A DNA stretch of 64,000 nt from Luteimonas arsenica (GCF_004352825.1 NZ_SJRW01000002.1:682001-746000), one strand, 5' to 3'. Numbered from the stretch's first letter, positions 47,195 through 56,524 are shown. The notes: generated by a model from the letters alone, not told the origin. A program made the numbers and translations.

Positions 47195-48493
47195 ATGCCC
47201 CAGGGACTACCGCGCAAGCTGCGGCGCGTGTTCGTGCTGCAGGCCGTGTTGGCGATCATCGCGGTCGTCACGTGCATGTACGTGGCGACCGTGTTCGCGC
47301 GCGGCCAGATCGCGTCCGACTGGATGCAGGCCGAAGCGGACCGCTTCTGGCAGGAACTCGCGCGGGATCCCGCCTATCCGCCGCCCTGGACGCAGTCGGT
47401 GAACGGCTACTTCGTGCCCGAGGGCGCCGATGCGCTGGCGCTGGGGGTGCCCGCCGCCTTCGTCGAGGCAGGGCCCGGCCGCCACCTGCTGCGCGAACCC
47501 GGGCCGTCGCAGCGGCTGCTGGTCCAGGACGGTCCCGGCGGCCGGCTCTACCTGCGGGTCACCTTCCACCTGATGGACCGCGTGGGCAGCTGGTCGCTGG
47601 TGATCGCGGCCCTGGTGGCGATGGGGGCGATCGGCGCCGTCAGCTGGCTGAGCTACCGGATCGCGCGCCGGATGGTGCTCCCGGTGACCGCGATGGCGAG
47701 CGAGGTCGCGCGCTGGGATCCGCGCCAGCCTGACCTCGGTGCCATCGAACCGGGACAGCTCCCGGGCGAAGTCGGACGCGAGGTCCGGCTGCTGGGCGGT
47801 GCCATCCGCGGCCTGGCCGAGCGCAGCCAGTCGTTCATCCGCCGCGAGCGCGACTTCACCCGGGAGGCGAGCCACGAACTGCGCACGCCGCTGACCGTGG
47901 TGCGTGTGGCGACCGACATGCTGCGCCGCGATCCCGAGCTGCCGCCGCGGATGCAGCGCTCGCTGGACCGGGTGCAGGTGGCCGCGCGCGACATGGAGGC
48001 GGTCGTCGATGCCCTGCTGATCCTGGCGCGGGAGGACGAGCCGGTCGCGACCGAGGAAATCGAGGTGCTCGAGGTGGCGGCGGAAGCCATCCGCATCGGC
48101 GCCACGCTGCTCGACGAGCTCGGGAGCTCCGCGGTCGTCGACCTGGCGCTGGTCGAGCGCGCCGCGCCGGTCCTGTCCGGGTCGCGGCGGGCGATGGCGG
48201 TGATCCTCGAGCAGCTGGTGCGCAATGCCTGCACCTTCACCGCTGCCGGCCGCATCGAAGTCGTCGTCGGCGACGACCGCGTCGAGGTCAACGATACCGG
48301 CGTCGGGATGGATCGCGACGTGCTGGAACGCGTCTTCGAACCGTTCTACCGCGCCGACCAGTACGTGGGCGGCCGGGGCCTCGGCCTCGCGGTGGTGCGC
48401 CGCCTCGCGGGGCGGTTCAACTGGACGATCTCGATCGACAGCACGCCCGGGCAGGGCACCCGGGTCACGCTGAAGTTTCCGCGCGCACGCTAG
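47195..48493 (+). CDS. Sensor histidine kinase
   Basis: A 432-residue kinase with two membrane helices (about residues 12-34 and 129-153) around a small periplasmic domain of about 95 residues, a HAMP-like stretch, and HisKA with phosphoacceptor His227 (REASHELRTPLTVVR). The HATPase has N box LEQLVRNACTF, G1 VNDTGVGMD and G2 GGRGLGLAVVRRLAGRF. It pairs with the regulator gene just upstream. The periplasmic domain has no recognisable ligand fold. The next gene is a MacA-like adaptor after 61 nt. Confidence 0.88.
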   Translation: MPQGLPRKLRRVFVLQAVLAIIAVVTCMYVATVFARGQIASDWMQAEADRFWQELARDPAYPPPWTQSVNGYFVPEGADALALGVPAAFVEAGPGRHLLREPGPSQRLLVQDGPGGRLYLRVTFHLMDRVGSWSLVIAALVAMGAIGAVSWLSYRIARRMVLPVTAMASEVARWDPRQPDLGAIEPGQLPGEVGREVRLLGGAIRGLAERSQSFIRRERDFTREASHELRTPLTVVRVATDMLRRDPELPPRMQRSLDRVQVAARDMEAVVDALLILAREDEPVATEEIEVLEVAAEAIRIGATLLDELGSSAVVDLALVERAAPVLSGSRRAMAVILEQLVRNACTFTAAGRIEVVVGDDRVEVNDTGVGMDRDVLERVFEPFYRADQYVGGRGLGLAVVRRLAGRFNWTISIDSTPGQGTRVTLKFPRAR

Positions 48494-48554
48494 CGGTCAA
48501 CCGCCGCCGCACTGGTGCGTTAGGCTTTCTGACCCCAGCCGGACCCCGTACCGC

Positions 48555-50051
48555 ATGAGCCCACGTCCCAAGCGCGCCGACAGGCGCTCCCGCAAGCCGA
48601 TCGCCGTCGTCGTTGCCGTGGTCCTGGCCGTGGCAGCGGGTGCCTGGTACCTCGTCCAGCGCGACGCCGGCGCCGATACCGGCACCTGGCGCACCGTCGA
48701 GGTCGAACAGGGCGACATCCGCGTCGCGATCTCCGCCACCGGCACGCTGAGCGCGATCTCTACCGTGGTCGTGGGCAGCCAGATCTCGGGCCAGGTCACC
48801 GACGTGCTGGTCGACTTCAACGACAAGGTCGAACAGGGGCAGGTGATCGCGAAGATCGACCCCAGCAGCTACCAGGCGCAGATCGAACAGGGCTCGGCGC
48901 AGATCGCCAACGCCCGGGCCAGCCTGGCCCAGGCCCAGGCCAGCCTGAAGAACGCCGAGCTCGACTACCGCCGCAAGGCGGAGCTCGGCGACCGCCAGCT
49001 GGTCGCGCGGAGCGACGTCGACCTGGCGCGCGCGGCGCTCGACCAGGCGCGCGCGCAGGTGGCCTCGGCGCAGGCCCAGATCGGCCAGCAGATGGCGGCC
49101 ACGCAGACCACGCGCATCAACCTCGAGCGCACGGTGATCCGCTCGCCGGTGGACGGCGTGGTGCTCACGCGCACGATCGAGCCGGGCCAGACCGTGGCCG
49201 CGAGCCTGCAGGCGCCGGAACTGTTCACGATCGCGGAAGACCTGTCGAAGATGAAGATCGAGCTCGCCGTGGACGAGGCCGACATCGGCCAGGTCCAGGC
49301 CGGGCAGCGGGTAAGCTTCACCGCCGACGCCTTCGCCGACCGCGAGTTCTCCGGCGTCGTGGAGCAGGTGCGGCTGGCCGCGACGAACACCAGCAACGTG
49401 GTCACCTATCCCGTCGTGGTCACCGTCGACAACAGCGACGGCACGCTGCTGCCGGGGCTGACGGTCAACGCCGAGATCGAGGTCAGCCGCCGCGACGGCG
49501 TGCTCAAGGTCTCCAACGCCGCGCTGCGCTACAAGCCCACCAGCGCCGAGGGCCCGGTGGCCGCGGCGTCGGGCCGCGGCGCGCGCGCTGGCGTCACCGA
49601 CGACCTGCGCCGCGAAGCCGCCGCCCTGGCGCTGGCGCCGGCGCAGCAGGCGGCCTTCGACGAGGCGATCGCCGCGATCCAGGCCCGGCAGGAGGCGCGC
49701 CAGGCGGCTCCCGCGGCGCCGAGCGGCGGCGGCCCCGGCTTCGGCCCGCGCGGCGGTGGCGGAGCGCCTTCGGCGGCGATGTCCTCGCAGATCCGCCAGC
49801 GCATGCTGCAGCGCTACCGCGACGACTTCGCCGGTTTCCGCGCCAGCCTCGACGAGGACCAGGCGCGGCGCTGGGACGCGGCGGTGGCCAGCCTGGTCGG
49901 CGCCACGCGGACGACGGTGTACCGCCTGTCGGGCGGCAGCCCGGAGCCCGTCATGGTCCGCGTCGGCGCGTCCGACGGCACCATGACCGAGATCTCCGGC
50001 GGCGTGCAGGCCGGCGACGTGCTGGTGACCGGCGAGCGCGCGGCGCGATGA
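48555..50051 (+). CDS. macA: MacA-like periplasmic adaptor of an ABC exporter
   Basis: A 498-residue HlyD/MacA-family adaptor. It has an N-terminal membrane anchor (about residues 15-34), lipoyl halves (VVVGSQISGQVTDVLVDFN and VIRSPVDGVVLTRTIEPGQT) around an Ala/Gln-rich coiled-coil hairpin (about 110-200), and a beta-barrel region (GQVQAGQRVSFTADAFADRE). Compared with E. coli MacA (371) it has an insertion of about 120 residues (about 333-450) with two similar helical motifs (LAPAQQAAFDEAIAAIQ and LDEDQARRWDAAVASLV) split by a Gly/Pro linker. It overlaps the ATPase gene by ATGA. It connects the inner-membrane transporter to a TolC-type channel not encoded here. Confidence 0.85.
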   Translation: MSPRPKRADRRSRKPIAVVVAVVLAVAAGAWYLVQRDAGADTGTWRTVEVEQGDIRVAISATGTLSAISTVVVGSQISGQVTDVLVDFNDKVEQGQVIAKIDPSSYQAQIEQGSAQIANARASLAQAQASLKNAELDYRRKAELGDRQLVARSDVDLARAALDQARAQVASAQAQIGQQMAATQTTRINLERTVIRSPVDGVVLTRTIEPGQTVAASLQAPELFTIAEDLSKMKIELAVDEADIGQVQAGQRVSFTADAFADREFSGVVEQVRLAATNTSNVVTYPVVVTVDNSDGTLLPGLTVNAEIEVSRRDGVLKVSNAALRYKPTSAEGPVAAASGRGARAGVTDDLRREAAALALAPAQQAAFDEAIAAIQARQEARQAAPAAPSGGGPGFGPRGGGGAPSAAMSSQIRQRMLQRYRDDFAGFRASLDEDQARRWDAAVASLVGATRTTVYRLSGGSPEPVMVRVGASDGTMTEISGGVQAGDVLVTGERAAR

Positions 50052-50752
50052 CTGCCGCCGTCCCGATCATCGAGACCCGCGCCCTGGGCAAGGTATATTC
50101 GGCGGGCACCGAGGCCGAGGTGGTGGCGCTGAAGGATGTCGACCTGCGCATCGATCGCGGTGCGTTCGTCGCGATCATGGGTCCGTCGGGTTCGGGCAAG
50201 TCGACGCTGATGAACCTCATCGGCTGTCTCGATACGCCAAGCACCGGCACCTACCACTGCGATGGCGTCGATGTCTCCACGCTCGACGCGGAAGAGCTGG
50301 CGTCGCTGCGCCGGGAGAAGATCGGCTTCGTCTTCCAGGGCTTCCACCTGCTGCCGCGGATGAGCGCGCTCGACAACGTGGCGATGCCGCTGGCCTATGC
50401 CCGCGTGCCCCCGGACGAGCGCGCGCGCATGGCCGCCGAGGTGCTGGAGGCGGTGGGGCTGGGCGGCCGCAGCGGCCACCGGCCGAACGAACTCTCGGGC
50501 GGCCAGCAGCAGCGCGTGGCGATTGCCCGCGCGCTGGTCAACCGTCCGCCGCTGCTGCTGGCCGACGAGCCCACCGGCGCGCTGGATTCGAAGACCGGCG
50601 AGGAGATCCTGGCGCTGTTCAAGCGGCTGCGCGACGAGGGCCACACGGTGGTCCTGATCACCCACGATGCCGAGGTCGCGGCGCATGCCGACCGCACCTA
50701 CGTGATCCGCGACGGCGAGCTGCATCCGGAACACGCGGAGGCCGCGGCATGA
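50048..50752 (+). CDS. MacB-type ABC transporter ATP-binding protein
   Basis: A 234-residue ABC ATPase of the LolD/MacB group. Walker A is [18 protein letters not shown], the signature [15 protein letters not shown], Walker [21 protein letters not shown], and the switch His sits in [14 protein letters not shown]. In E. coli MacB the ATPase and permease are one protein; here they are separate genes joined by ATGA overlaps on both sides. It powers mechanotransmission to the adaptor for export of peptides, antibiotics or lipids from the periplasm. The substrate cannot be told. Confidence 0.9.
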   Translation: MTAAVPIIETRALGKVYSAGTEAEVVALKDVDLRIDRGAFVAIMGPSGSGKSTLMNLIGCLDTPSTGTYHCDGVDVSTLDAEELASLRREKIGFVFQGFHLLPRMSALDNVAMPLAYARVPPDERARMAAEVLEAVGLGGRSGHRPNELSGGQQQRVAIARALVNRPPLLLADEPTGALDSKTGEEILALFKRLRDEGHTVVLITHDAEVAAHADRTYVIRDGELHPEHAEAAA

Positions 50753-51984
50753 AGTTCAGCGACGTCATCCGCACCGCCGTGCACGCCCTGCGCGGCAACT
50801 GGATGCGCAGCGTGCTCACCTCGCTGGGCGTGATCATCGGCATCGCCGCGGTGATCGTCATGGTGTCGGTGGGGCAGGGCACCCAGTCGGAGATCGACAA
50901 GATGGTGTCGGGGCTGGGATCGCAGCGCCTGGACATCTCGCCGGGCTCGCGGCGCGGCCCGGGCGGCGTGCGCCAGAGCGCGTCGAGCTTCTACACGCTC
51001 ACCGAAGGCGACGTCGAGGCGATCCGCAGCGACATCCCCGAGGTGCAGTACGTCTCCGGCTCGCTCAACGGCAGCACCCAGGTGGTCTACGCCGAGAACA
51101 ACTGGTCCAGCCGCTGGCAGGGCGTGCAGCCCGACTACTTCGACATCAACGCCTGGACCCTCGTCGAGGGCGAGGCCTTCGATGCCCAGGACTACGGCGG
51201 TGCGGCCAAGGAAGTGATCCTGGGCGAGACCGTGCGCCGCGAGCTGTTCGGCGACGAGCCCGCGATCGGCCAGACCGTGCGCCTGGGCCGCGTGCCCTTC
51301 GTGGTCGTGGGCGTGCTTGCGCCCAAGGGCCAGGGCGGCTGGGGCCAGGACCAGGACGACGTGGTGATGGTGCCGATGCAGACCGCGCGCCGCCGGCTGC
51401 TGGGTTCGATGGGCCTGCCGCCCGGCGCGGTGATGCAGATCGCGCTGACCGTCACCGATGCCGACGACCTGGGCTACGTGCAGGGCGAACTGGAGTCGCT
51501 GCTGCGCCAGCGCCACCGCATTGCGCCGGGTGCGGACGACGACTTCAGCGTGCGCAATATCTCCGAGATCGTCGCCACGCGCACTGCAACCACCCGCCTG
51601 ATGTCGCTGCTGCTCGGCGCGGTCGCCACCATCTCGCTGATCGTCGGCGGCATCGGCATCATGAACATCATGCTGGTGTCGGTGACCGAGCGCATCCGCG
51701 AGATCGGGCTGCGGATGGCGGTCGGTGCGGGGCCCTCGGACGTGCGCCGGCAGTTCCTGGCCGAGGCGATGCTGCTGTCGCTGGTCGGCGGCGCGCTGGG
51801 CATCGTGATCGGCGTCGTCGGCGCGGTGCTGGTGGGGCGCTTCGGCGACCTGCCGGTAGTGCTGAACGGGCAGGTGGTGGGGCTGGCGGCCGGGTTCTCG
51901 GTGGCGACGGGGCTGTTCTTCGGCTATTACCCGGCGCGCAAGGCGTCGCTGCTGGATCCGATCGAGGCGCTGCGCTCGCAGTGA
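50749..51984 (+). CDS. MacB/FtsX-type ABC transporter permease
   Basis: A 411-residue permease of the type VII ABC family. One N-terminal membrane helix (about 19-41, SVLTSLGVIIGIAAVIVMVS) is followed by a large periplasmic domain (about 45-280). Three C-terminal helices follow, including LLGAVATISLIVGGIGIMNI and the conserved MLVSVTERIREIGLRMAVGA coupling region. It ends with PARKASLLDPIEALR, the typical MacB tail. It is translationally coupled (ATGA) to the ATPase gene. With the adaptor and the upstream two-component genes it forms a four-step regulated export unit. Confidence 0.9.
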   Translation: MKFSDVIRTAVHALRGNWMRSVLTSLGVIIGIAAVIVMVSVGQGTQSEIDKMVSGLGSQRLDISPGSRRGPGGVRQSASSFYTLTEGDVEAIRSDIPEVQYVSGSLNGSTQVVYAENNWSSRWQGVQPDYFDINAWTLVEGEAFDAQDYGGAAKEVILGETVRRELFGDEPAIGQTVRLGRVPFVVVGVLAPKGQGGWGQDQDDVVMVPMQTARRRLLGSMGLPPGAVMQIALTVTDADDLGYVQGELESLLRQRHRIAPGADDDFSVRNISEIVATRTATTRLMSLLLGAVATISLIVGGIGIMNIMLVSVTERIREIGLRMAVGAGPSDVRRQFLAEAMLLSLVGGALGIVIGVVGAVLVGRFGDLPVVLNGQVVGLAAGFSVATGLFFGYYPARKASLLDPIEALRSQ

Positions 51985-51992
51985 CCTCGGGT

Positions 51993-52009
51993 CTACCCCA
52001 TAGGGGCAG
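51993..52009. promoter_or_regulatory. Near-perfect palindrome upstream of the LysM gene
   Basis: CTACCCC-ATA-GGGGCAG has 7-bp half-sites with one mismatch and a 3-nt centre. It lies 9 nt after the permease stop and about 80 nt before the LysM protein start, where an operator could sit. It resembles inverted TACCCC sites of some response regulators, but no specific regulator can be named. Confidence 0.3.
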
Positions 52010-52089
52010 GCCCCGGGTTGGCCGCGGCGGCGTCGGGCTGGAGACTCGGTTCATCGCAACCACCGCGCGCAGCGGGAGGGAGACACCAG

Positions 52090-52755
52090 ATGACCGCCAT
52101 CCACAATACTTCCTGGGGCGACACGCTTTCGCACATCGCGCAGCGCTATGGCACCACGATCGACGCGCTCATGGGCGCGAACTCGCAGATCAAGGATGCC
52201 AACCTGATCTACGCCGGGGATTCGCTCAACATCCCGGGCGTGACCGGCACCCAGGGCGGTGGTGGCGCGGGCGGCCCGGAGGGCACGACGGGCACGACGG
52301 GCACCGAGGGCGTCAGTGGCAGCTCCAGCGTCAGCGGCAACAACGCTGCGGCGATTGCCGAGCAGTTCATCGGCCGCAACGCGGGCGAACTCAAGCACAG
52401 CGACGAACTGCCGATGCAGAGCTGGGTGCCGAACAACGTCAATTGCGCGAACTTCGTTTCGGCCTGCCTGCAGAAGGCCGGGCTGATCGATGCCAGCCAG
52501 GCCAGCGCCTCGGTCGACCAGCTGGCCAGCAACCTCAAGGGCGATGGCTGGCAGACGGTGTCGCTGGCCAATGCGCGCCCCGGTGACGTGGTCCTCATGC
52601 AGCGTGACGGGCAGTCGCATGTGGTGCTGTTCGCGGGCATGGAGAACGGGCAGCCGAAGTTCATCGGCTCCAACAACGTCAACGCCGACGGCTCGCAGCG
52701 CGTGAGCTGGGGCGGTGCCTCGGGCAACTACGAGATCATCACGCCGCCGCGCTGA
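52090..52755 (+). CDS. LysM-domain protein with NlpC/P60-like C-terminal domain
   Basis: A 221-residue protein. The LysM domain (about residues 5-50) shows SWGDTLSHIAQRYGTTIDAL and IYAGDSLNIPG. A Gly/Thr/Ser linker (51-85) leads to a papain-like domain with the probable catalytic Cys119 in VNCANFVSACLQKAG and His177 in DGQSHVVLFAG, preceded by ARPGDVVLM. This is the usual order for NlpC/P60 or amidase-type peptidoglycan hydrolases. No signal peptide or membrane helix is present, which is odd for an enzyme acting on the wall. The GGGAGGGAG ribosome site before ATG 52090 is strong. An intrinsic terminator follows at 52780. Confidence 0.75.
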   Translation: MTAIHNTSWGDTLSHIAQRYGTTIDALMGANSQIKDANLIYAGDSLNIPGVTGTQGGGGAGGPEGTTGTTGTEGVSGSSSVSGNNAAAIAEQFIGRNAGELKHSDELPMQSWVPNNVNCANFVSACLQKAGLIDASQASASVDQLASNLKGDGWQTVSLANARPGDVVLMQRDGQSHVVLFAGMENGQPKFIGSNNVNADGSQRVSWGGASGNYEIITPPR

Positions 52756-52779
52756 ATTCCGACCAGGGGCGGGTGACGG

Positions 52780-52804
52780 AAGGCCGGGTTACCCCCGGCC
52801 TTTT
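52780..52804 (+). terminator. Intrinsic terminator after the LysM gene
   Basis: AAGGCCGGG (52780-52788) pairs with CCCGGCCTT (52794-52802) over a TTACC loop, followed by further T residues (TTTTGTCGTT from 52801). It lies 25 nt past the stop and 30 nt before the end of the convergent secreted-protein gene, so it may serve both strands. Confidence 0.85.
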
Positions 52805-52833
52805 GTCGTTCCAGGCGGGGTCGAAAACCGGCC

Positions 52834-53403
52834 TCAGAATCCGAACAGGGCGCGGGGCGCGGCGTGTTCCTGCGGCCATGCCAGCCAGGCCACGTCGCCG
52901 GGGCCGATCGCGTGGTCGAGTACGACCCAGGTGCCGCCGGCCGGGAAGCCCGCATCGTCCGTTGCCGGCGCTGCCTCTCCGGGCTGGAGGCCGGCCTGGT
53001 CCTGCGCCGCGGCCTCGGCAGGAGCTTCGGAGGCATCGGAGCCAGTCGATGCCGCATCGGGCTCGCGCCGGAGCAGGGTCACGTAGAGGTCGGACATCGC
53101 GCCCTGTTCCGAGGCATCGGCGAAGCGCGTGCCGGAGAAGTCGGGGCGCCCGCCGCCGGGCGCGCGCATGTTGCCGAGCAGGAACACCCAGTTGCCGATG
53201 CGGTCCATGCGCTCGACGTCGAGCTCGACGCGGGCGTCGTCCAGGGCCTCGCGCAGCGGCGCGATCGCGGCCTCCAGCACGATGTCGTAGCCGGGTTCGC
53301 CGGCGTGCATGGGCTGCGGCGCGGCCTGTGCGAACGAAGGGTTCATTGCGACTCCCATGGCGAGTGCGGTGATCGATCCGAGGATAGCAGCGGGTCTGCG
53401 CAT
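52834..53403 (-). CDS. Secreted protein of unknown function
   Basis: A 189-residue protein with a signal peptide (RRPAAILGSITALAMGVA, cleavage near PSFAQA, residue 25-27). The mature protein has a helical start (YDIVLEAAIAPLREALDD) and a part that looks beta (VELDVERMDRIGNWVFLLGN). A disordered Ala/Glu/Ser-rich segment follows (about residues 110-150), then GGTWVVLDHAIGPGDVAWLA. I do not recognise the family. ATG 53403 is preferred over an in-frame ATG at 53439 because it opens directly onto the signal peptide. It is probably periplasmic. Confidence 0.7.
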   Translation of the reverse strand: MRRPAAILGSITALAMGVAMNPSFAQAAPQPMHAGEPGYDIVLEAAIAPLREALDDARVELDVERMDRIGNWVFLLGNMRAPGGGRPDFSGTRFADASEQGAMSDLYVTLLRREPDAASTGSDASEAPAEAAAQDQAGLQPGEAAPATDDAGFPAGGTWVVLDHAIGPGDVAWLAWPQEHAAPRALFGF

Positions 53404-53476
53404 GCGCGGGCTCCCGGTACGGCAGTGTGTATGCGGCATCGTGGCAGCCGTTGCCTGCGCGCGGAGTGAACGCCGT

Positions 53477-54229
53477 TCAGCGCAGGGCGGGCGCCACCAC
53501 CTCGCGCCAGATCGCGTAGCCGTCGGCGTTCATGTGCAGCCGGTCGGCGATGAACAGTTCCTCGCGCGGGCGGCCGTCCGCGTCGAGCATCGGCGTGGTG
53601 ATGTCGATGTAGACCGTGCCGGGCTGCGTGCGCAGCCAGGCTTCGACCAGGGCGTTCGCCTCGCGCTGGGCGGGGAGCTGGTCGATGCGCAGCGGGCTCG
53701 GCTTGATGGACACCCAGGCGATCGTCGCCTGCGGCAGCGAGGCGCGCAGGCGCGACACCAGCACACGGGTGTCGGCCAGCACCTGGTCGGGGCTCCGGCC
53801 GGCGTCGATGTCGTTGTCGCCGGCGTACAGCAGCACCATCCGCGGGCGGTAGCGGATGGCGACGGCATCGGCGTGCCAGGCGAGGTCGCGGACCTGGGAG
53901 CCGCCGAAACCGCGATTGATGACCGGCACGCCCGGGAAGTCATCGGCCAGCGACGCCCACATCCTGAACGAGGAGCTGCCGGCGAACACCACGGGCCGTT
54001 CCGGCGGCGGATGGCGGGCGTCCTCGTCCGCAAATCGCGCCATGTCGGCTTCCCACTGCGTCGTGGACACGGGATCGAGGCTGGCAGGCGCCTGCCAGGC
54101 CTCGGCAGGCGCGCCCGGCGAGGTCGAGGCGCAGGCGGCCAGGAAGAGGACCAGCAGGCCAGACAGCGCGACCAGAACAGGGGTGGCGACGCGGATGGCG
54201 TGCCGCCTGGGGCGGGAGGAGGGGGTCAT
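53477..54229 (-). CDS. SGNH/GDSL-family lipoprotein hydrolase
   Basis: A 250-residue lipoprotein with a lipobox (LAAC, Cys33). The four SGNH blocks are present. Block I is VVFAGSSSFRMW with the Ser nucleophile near residue 86. Block II Gly is in NRGFGGSQVRDL, block III Asn in LLYAGDNDIDAG, and block V Asp/His in LFIADRLHMNADGYAIW. Such enzymes are esterases acting on lipids, acetylated sugars or arylesters. The specificity is unknown. Outer-membrane or periplasmic location is likely. It is transcribed on the minus strand, 73 bp before the next minus-strand gene, and divergent from dgkA. Confidence 0.87.
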   Translation of the reverse strand: MTPSSRPRRHAIRVATPVLVALSGLLVLFLAACASTSPGAPAEAWQAPASLDPVSTTQWEADMARFADEDARHPPPERPVVFAGSSSFRMWASLADDFPGVPVINRGFGGSQVRDLAWHADAVAIRYRPRMVLLYAGDNDIDAGRSPDQVLADTRVLVSRLRASLPQATIAWVSIKPSPLRIDQLPAQREANALVEAWLRTQPGTVYIDITTPMLDADGRPREELFIADRLHMNADGYAIWREVVAPALR

Positions 54230-54417
54230 TTCGGCTCCGGGAAAGGCTGGCGGCCAGTGGAACAGCCGCGCCCGCGGGACGCAATCCGGGGTCGACCCGG
54301 TCCCGCGCGCCGCCTTGTGGCAAAATTGGCGGATTCTGGCTGGACGCGGCGTCGAATTCGCATGCAGTTCACATCAAGGCCGCGTCGCGGCGCACGGCGC
54401 TGATCGCGGAGCGCACC

Positions 54418-54798
54418 ATGGCGGACGAAACCGGCCACCTGCCGCGCGGCCCCTCGCGCATGCTGAAGGCGACCGTATGGTCGCTGCAGGGCCTGCGCGC
54501 GGCCTGGCTGCACGAGTCGTCGTTCCGGCTCGAGGTCTACCTGTTCGCCATCCTCGCCCCGCTGGGCTTCTGGCTGGGTCGCGACGGCGTCGAGCGCGTG
54601 CTGCTGGTGGGCTGCCTGATGCTGGTGCTGGCGGTGGAACTGCTGAACTCCGCCATCGAGGCCGTCATCGGCCGCTATGGCGACGAGCACCACGAGCTCG
54701 CCGGTCGCGCCAAGGACATGGGCTCGGCGGCCGTGTTCGTGCTGATGCTCAACGTGCTGCTGGTGTGGGGCGCCCTGCTCCTGCCGCGCATGCAATAA
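54418..54798 (+). CDS. dgkA: DgkA, diacylglycerol kinase
   Basis: A 126-residue inner-membrane enzyme that phosphorylates diacylglycerol to phosphatidic acid, recycling lipid left by periplasmic glucan and lipoprotein metabolism. An N-terminal amphipathic helix (residues 15-35) is followed by three membrane helices (about 38-52, 61-78 and 104-122). The active-site blocks are VELLNSAIEAVIGRYGDEHH and AGRAKDMGSAAVF. Length equals the family (about 121). The 188-bp gap before it, shared with the divergent SGNH gene, holds no promoter I can defend. Confidence 0.94.
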   Translation: MADETGHLPRGPSRMLKATVWSLQGLRAAWLHESSFRLEVYLFAILAPLGFWLGRDGVERVLLVGCLMLVLAVELLNSAIEAVIGRYGDEHHELAGRAKDMGSAAVFVLMLNVLLVWGALLLPRMQ

Positions 54799-54843
54799 AC
54801 CCGTGCACCGCACGACAGACGATTCCCGAAGGACAAGCAAGCA

Positions 54844-55581
54844 ATGATCGAACTGATTTCCGATCCGCAGGTCTGGATCCTGCTGGTCACGCTGGCCACG
54901 ATCGAGATCGTGCTCGGCATCGACAACCTGGTGTTCATCTCGATCGCGGTCAGCCGGCTGCCCGTAGAGCGGCGCGAATTCGCGCGCAAGTTCGGCATCG
55001 CCGTGGCCTGCATCACGCGCCTGGGCCTGCTGCTGACGCTGGCCTGGCTGGCGGGACTGACCGCCGACCTGTTCAGCCTGTTCGGACAGGGCATTTCCGT
55101 CCGCGACCTGGTGCTGGTCCTCGGCGGCCTGTTCCTGGTCGTGAAGGGTGCGATGGAGATCCGCTCGCTGGTGGTCGGCGAGCACGAGGACATGGACGGC
55201 ACCGGCAAGGCGGCGACCTCCTTCGGTATGGTGATCGCGCAGATCGCGATCATCGACATCGTGTTCTCGCTGGATTCGGTGATCGCGGCGGTCGGCATGG
55301 CCGGCGACTACGTGCCGGTGATGGTCGCGGCGATCCTGATCGCGGTCGGCGTGATGCTGCTCGCGGCCGAGCCGCTGGGCCGCTTCATCGACAACAACCC
55401 GACCGTGAAGATGCTGGCCCTGGCCTTCATCGTGCTGATCGGCGTGTACCTGCTCACCGAAGGCTTCGACCTGCACATCCCGCGCGGCTACATCTACGGC
55501 TCGATGGCGTTCTCGGCCTTCGTCGAAGGCCTCAACCTCTGGGCCAAGCGTCGTGCCCTGAGGGGCGTGGCGAACGAGTGA
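54844..55581 (+). CDS. TerC-family inner-membrane protein
   Basis: A 245-residue multi-pass protein of the TerC/Alx family, with seven or eight membrane segments. The family signatures are [20 protein letters not shown] near the N terminus and [19 protein letters not shown] in the middle, whose Asp residues are in helices and are thought to bind metal. Members export manganese or help load secreted metalloproteins. A clear AAGGACAAGCA ribosome site precedes ATG 54844. It lies between dgkA and lgt and is not linked to tellurite-resistance genes, so the name is structural only. Confidence 0.9.
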   Translation: MIELISDPQVWILLVTLATIEIVLGIDNLVFISIAVSRLPVERREFARKFGIAVACITRLGLLLTLAWLAGLTADLFSLFGQGISVRDLVLVLGGLFLVVKGAMEIRSLVVGEHEDMDGTGKAATSFGMVIAQIAIIDIVFSLDSVIAAVGMAGDYVPVMVAAILIAVGVMLLAAEPLGRFIDNNPTVKMLALAFIVLIGVYLLTEGFDLHIPRGYIYGSMAFSAFVEGLNLWAKRRALRGVANE

Positions 55582-55588
55582 GGCCGGC

Positions 55589-56515
55589 ATGAGCATCCTG
55601 CACCTGGTCGACCCGATCGCGGTCCAGTCGCCGGCCTTCGAGCTGTTCGGGCGGACCTTCGAGCCGGGGGTGCACTGGTACGGGCTGATGTATGCACTGG
55701 CCTTCCTCAGCGCCTGGCTGCTGGGGCGCTCGCGGATCCGCGCCGGGCGCCTGCCCGGGGTCGACGAGGCCGGCTTCGGCGACCTGATGTTCTACGGCAT
55801 GCTCGGCGTGGTGTTGGGCGGCCGCGTGGGGTACGTGCTGTTCTATTCCTTCGGCGACTTCCTCGCCAACCCGCTGATGCTGGCCAAGGTGTGGGAAGGC
55901 GGCATGAGTTTCCACGGCGGCCTGCTGGGCGTGCTGCTGGCGAGCTGGCTGTGGTCGCGTTCGCGTCGCCTGCATTTCCTCGACACCATGGACTTCGTGG
56001 CGCCGCTGGTGCCGCTGGGCCTGGGCTTCGGGCGCATCGGCAACTGGATCGGCGGCGAGCTCTGGGGCAAGCCGACCGACGTCGCCTGGGCCACGGTGTT
56101 CCGCAGCGCGTTGCCGCAGGACATCGCCTGGCTCGACGACGCGGCGCTGCGCGCGCTGCACCAGACCGGGCAGCTGGAGCAGTACGCACGCCATCCCTCG
56201 CAGCTCTACCAGGCCTTCCTGGAAGGCGTGGCGATGTTCGCGCTGCTGTGGTGGTTCTCCAGCCGGCCGCGGCCGCGCTACGCGGTGTCGGGGCTGTTCG
56301 CGCTGCTCTACGGCTGCTTCCGCTTCCTGGTCGAGTTCGTGCGCGAGCCTGATGCGCACATCGGCTACCTCGCCTTCGGCTGGCTGACGATGGGGCAGGT
56401 GCTGAGCACCCCGCTGATCCTGCTGGGCCTGTACTGGCTGTGGCGCTCGCGCAGCGCCCCGACCCTGCAGCCCGCTCCGCCGGCCGCCGCCACGCCGCCC
56501 GCCAACGCCAGGTAA
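55589..56515 (+). CDS. lgt: Lgt, prolipoprotein diacylglyceryl transferase
   Basis: A 308-residue inner-membrane enzyme that moves diacylglycerol from phosphatidylglycerol to lipobox cysteines. Motifs are [34 protein letters not shown], the signature [19 protein letters not shown] and [18 protein letters not shown] with the essential His and Arg. Seven membrane segments are expected. The C terminus has a Pro/Ala tail. It processes lipoproteins such as Pal (4635-5144) and those at 23842 and 53477. It begins 7 nt after the terC-like gene, and thyA follows after 9 nt, a common gene pair. Confidence 0.95.
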   Translation: MSILHLVDPIAVQSPAFELFGRTFEPGVHWYGLMYALAFLSAWLLGRSRIRAGRLPGVDEAGFGDLMFYGMLGVVLGGRVGYVLFYSFGDFLANPLMLAKVWEGGMSFHGGLLGVLLASWLWSRSRRLHFLDTMDFVAPLVPLGLGFGRIGNWIGGELWGKPTDVAWATVFRSALPQDIAWLDDAALRALHQTGQLEQYARHPSQLYQAFLEGVAMFALLWWFSSRPRPRYAVSGLFALLYGCFRFLVEFVREPDAHIGYLAFGWLTMGQVLSTPLILLGLYWLWRSRSAPTLQPAPPAAATPPANAR

Positions 56516-56524
56516 TCCCGACGC

